Notes under the pieces: model-generated | What the model was told of the DNA's origin: nothing | Databases searched by the model: none | What the model saw: only the letters and a program-made list of their open reading frames with translations | Part shown: positions 63,268 to 64,000 of the stretch, in pieces | Layout of the letters: every line of letters begins with the position of its first letter | How positions within the stretch are numbered: position 1 is the stretch's first letter | Assembly: GCA_937974175.1 (NCBI GenBank) | Contig: CALJIG010000120.1 | Location: 1 to 64,000 of the forward strand | Reading direction: 5' to 3' | Length of the DNA: 64,000 bases | Source: an uncultured Ignavibacteria bacterium | GTDB taxonomy: Bacteria; Bacteroidota; Ignavibacteria; Tepidaquicellales; Tepidaquicellaceae | Position numbers and translations under genes: made by a program

Positions 63268-63978
63268 TCAAGAGTTGCTTTCTGAAGTCTTTGGGTTTGT
63301 TTCCTTAAATTCCTTGCTTGTATGCGCATAAGTTGCTATCTGCACTCTGGAGTGCAATGCCATTTTTTCAAGAATATTATGTACGTGGCTTTTTACAGTG
63401 AAGGGTGATAAGTGAAGCAGTTTTCCTATTTCTTTATTTGCAAGGCCGTCTGCGATAAGCTCTATCACTTGTCTTTCGCGTTTTGTCATTTTAACTGCCT
63501 GCTCAAGGTCTGATGTAGTTGTTCCGTTTACAGCTCTGTCTATTATCTGATTGAAGAGCGAACCTGTCATATGTGTGGGCATAACTTTTTCGCCTGCTGC
63601 AACTGAGTTTATTGTTTTGATGAACTCATTAACCTTTGCATCCTTCAGTATAAATCCCGATGCCCCTGCTTTTACAAAATCAAGAATATCGTTTTCTATC
63701 GGCATTAAATCCATTACGATTATTTTAATTTCGTCTGATCTTTGCTTGATAGATTTTACTACTCGAAGGCTGTTCTGGCTGCGGAGACCGAGGTCAATTA
63801 AAACTATATCGGGCTTCAGTTCAAAAATTTTTACAAGAGCATTTTCTCTTTCGCTGAATGCTCCGCTAACTTTTAAATCGGCCTGTTCGTTTATTAAGCT
63901 TGTTATTCCCTCACGAAGCAGCCGGTTGTCTTCAATTATTACAACGCTGATTTTTTTAATTTTTTTAGTTGCCTTCAT
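63268..63978 (-). CDS. NarL/LuxR-type response regulator 3
   Basis: A 236-residue regulator, a clear paralogue of the one at 61888-62556: VVIIEDNRLLREG, the phospho-Asp in IVLIDLGLRSQNSL, GFILKDAKVNEF, and an HTH with TKRERQVIELIADGLANKEIG and LSPFTVKSHVHNIL. The tail (ETNPKTSESNS) is longer and polar. The tandem with the decayed copy shows gene duplication followed by loss. Its promoter would lie at the window edge. Confidence 0.93.
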   Translation of the reverse strand: MKATKKIKKISVVIIEDNRLLREGITSLINEQADLKVSGAFSERENALVKIFELKPDIVLIDLGLRSQNSLRVVKSIKQRSDEIKIIVMDLMPIENDILDFVKAGASGFILKDAKVNEFIKTINSVAAGEKVMPTHMTGSLFNQIIDRAVNGTTTSDLEQAVKMTKRERQVIELIADGLANKEIGKLLHLSPFTVKSHVHNILEKMALHSRVQIATYAHTSKEFKETNPKTSESNS

Positions 63979-64000
63979 AAAACATCTTTCTTTATTTAAT

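Noticed and set aside
1..64000. CRISPR array, prophage, rRNA or integrated element carrying transposase
   Set aside because: No regularly spaced repeats, no phage or transposase genes and no rRNA or tRNA pattern were seen on either strand by eye.

Overview
This is an AT-rich, gene-dense stretch of bacterial chromosome with no rRNA, tRNA, phage, insertion sequence or CRISPR array that I can see. The host is probably a Gram-negative bacterium of the Bacteroidota/Chlorobiota lineage, most likely the Ignavibacteria. The reasons are a protein with a type IX secretion C-terminal sorting domain (QNYPNPFNPST), small outer-membrane beta-barrels, MenA (menaquinone), weak or absent Shine-Dalgarno sequences, a TAnnTTTG-type promoter, and a DUF4153 / winged-helix gene set common in Bacteroidota. 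PFOR, an Nfn-like oxidoreductase and a c-type cytochrome suggest a facultatively or strictly anaerobic energy metabolism. The taxonomic call is inference.

Layout. 0-5.2 kb: a GYF-domain membrane protein, era, then a ubiquitin-like module (YukD/EsaB-like UBL, a eukaryote-like E1, a membrane-anchored RING/zinc-ribbon/NTF2 protein) and a RelE/ParE-type toxin-antitoxin pair. 5.2-14 kb: menA, a giant DUF4175 coiled-coil membrane protein, two alpha/beta hydrolases, prfC and an exported nucleoside/guanine-type deaminase. 14-25.3 kb: a minus-strand operon for reductive pyrimidine breakdown. It holds an NCS1 transporter, PreT/PreA, dihydropyrimidinase, beta-ureidopropionase, a class III aminotransferase and malonate/methylmalonate-semialdehyde dehydrogenase, so the whole path from uracil or thymine to acetyl-CoA or propionyl-CoA can be assigned. 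Two genes for four-helix-bundle proteins of the 23S rRNA intervening-sequence type sit inside this operon, each enclosed by long imperfect inverted repeats.

25.5-45.5 kb: a single-chain Nfn-like flavoprotein, a hybrid histidine kinase, radA (apparently starting at CTG), gmhA, fbp, a lipoprotein with an ABC-2 exporter, HD and NYN proteins, asnS, a promoter/operator followed by a regulator/DUF4153 operon, and trhO. 45.5-46.3 kb is an intergenic region holding a 439-bp element with terminal inverted repeats and a cloverleaf-like palindrome inside it. 46.3-64 kb: an M3 peptidase, a PFOR / cytochrome c / dihydroorotate-dehydrogenase-like operon, several small enzymes, outer-membrane and T9SS-secreted proteins, an ECF sigma factor, and three NarL-type response regulators, the middle one decayed.

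The two signals most worth following are the compact UBL-E1-RING module (2246-4649), which has a terminator between UBL and E1 and no visible E2 or JAB protease, and the pair of inverted-repeat-bounded IVS-like insertions at cistron junctions of the pyrimidine operon.
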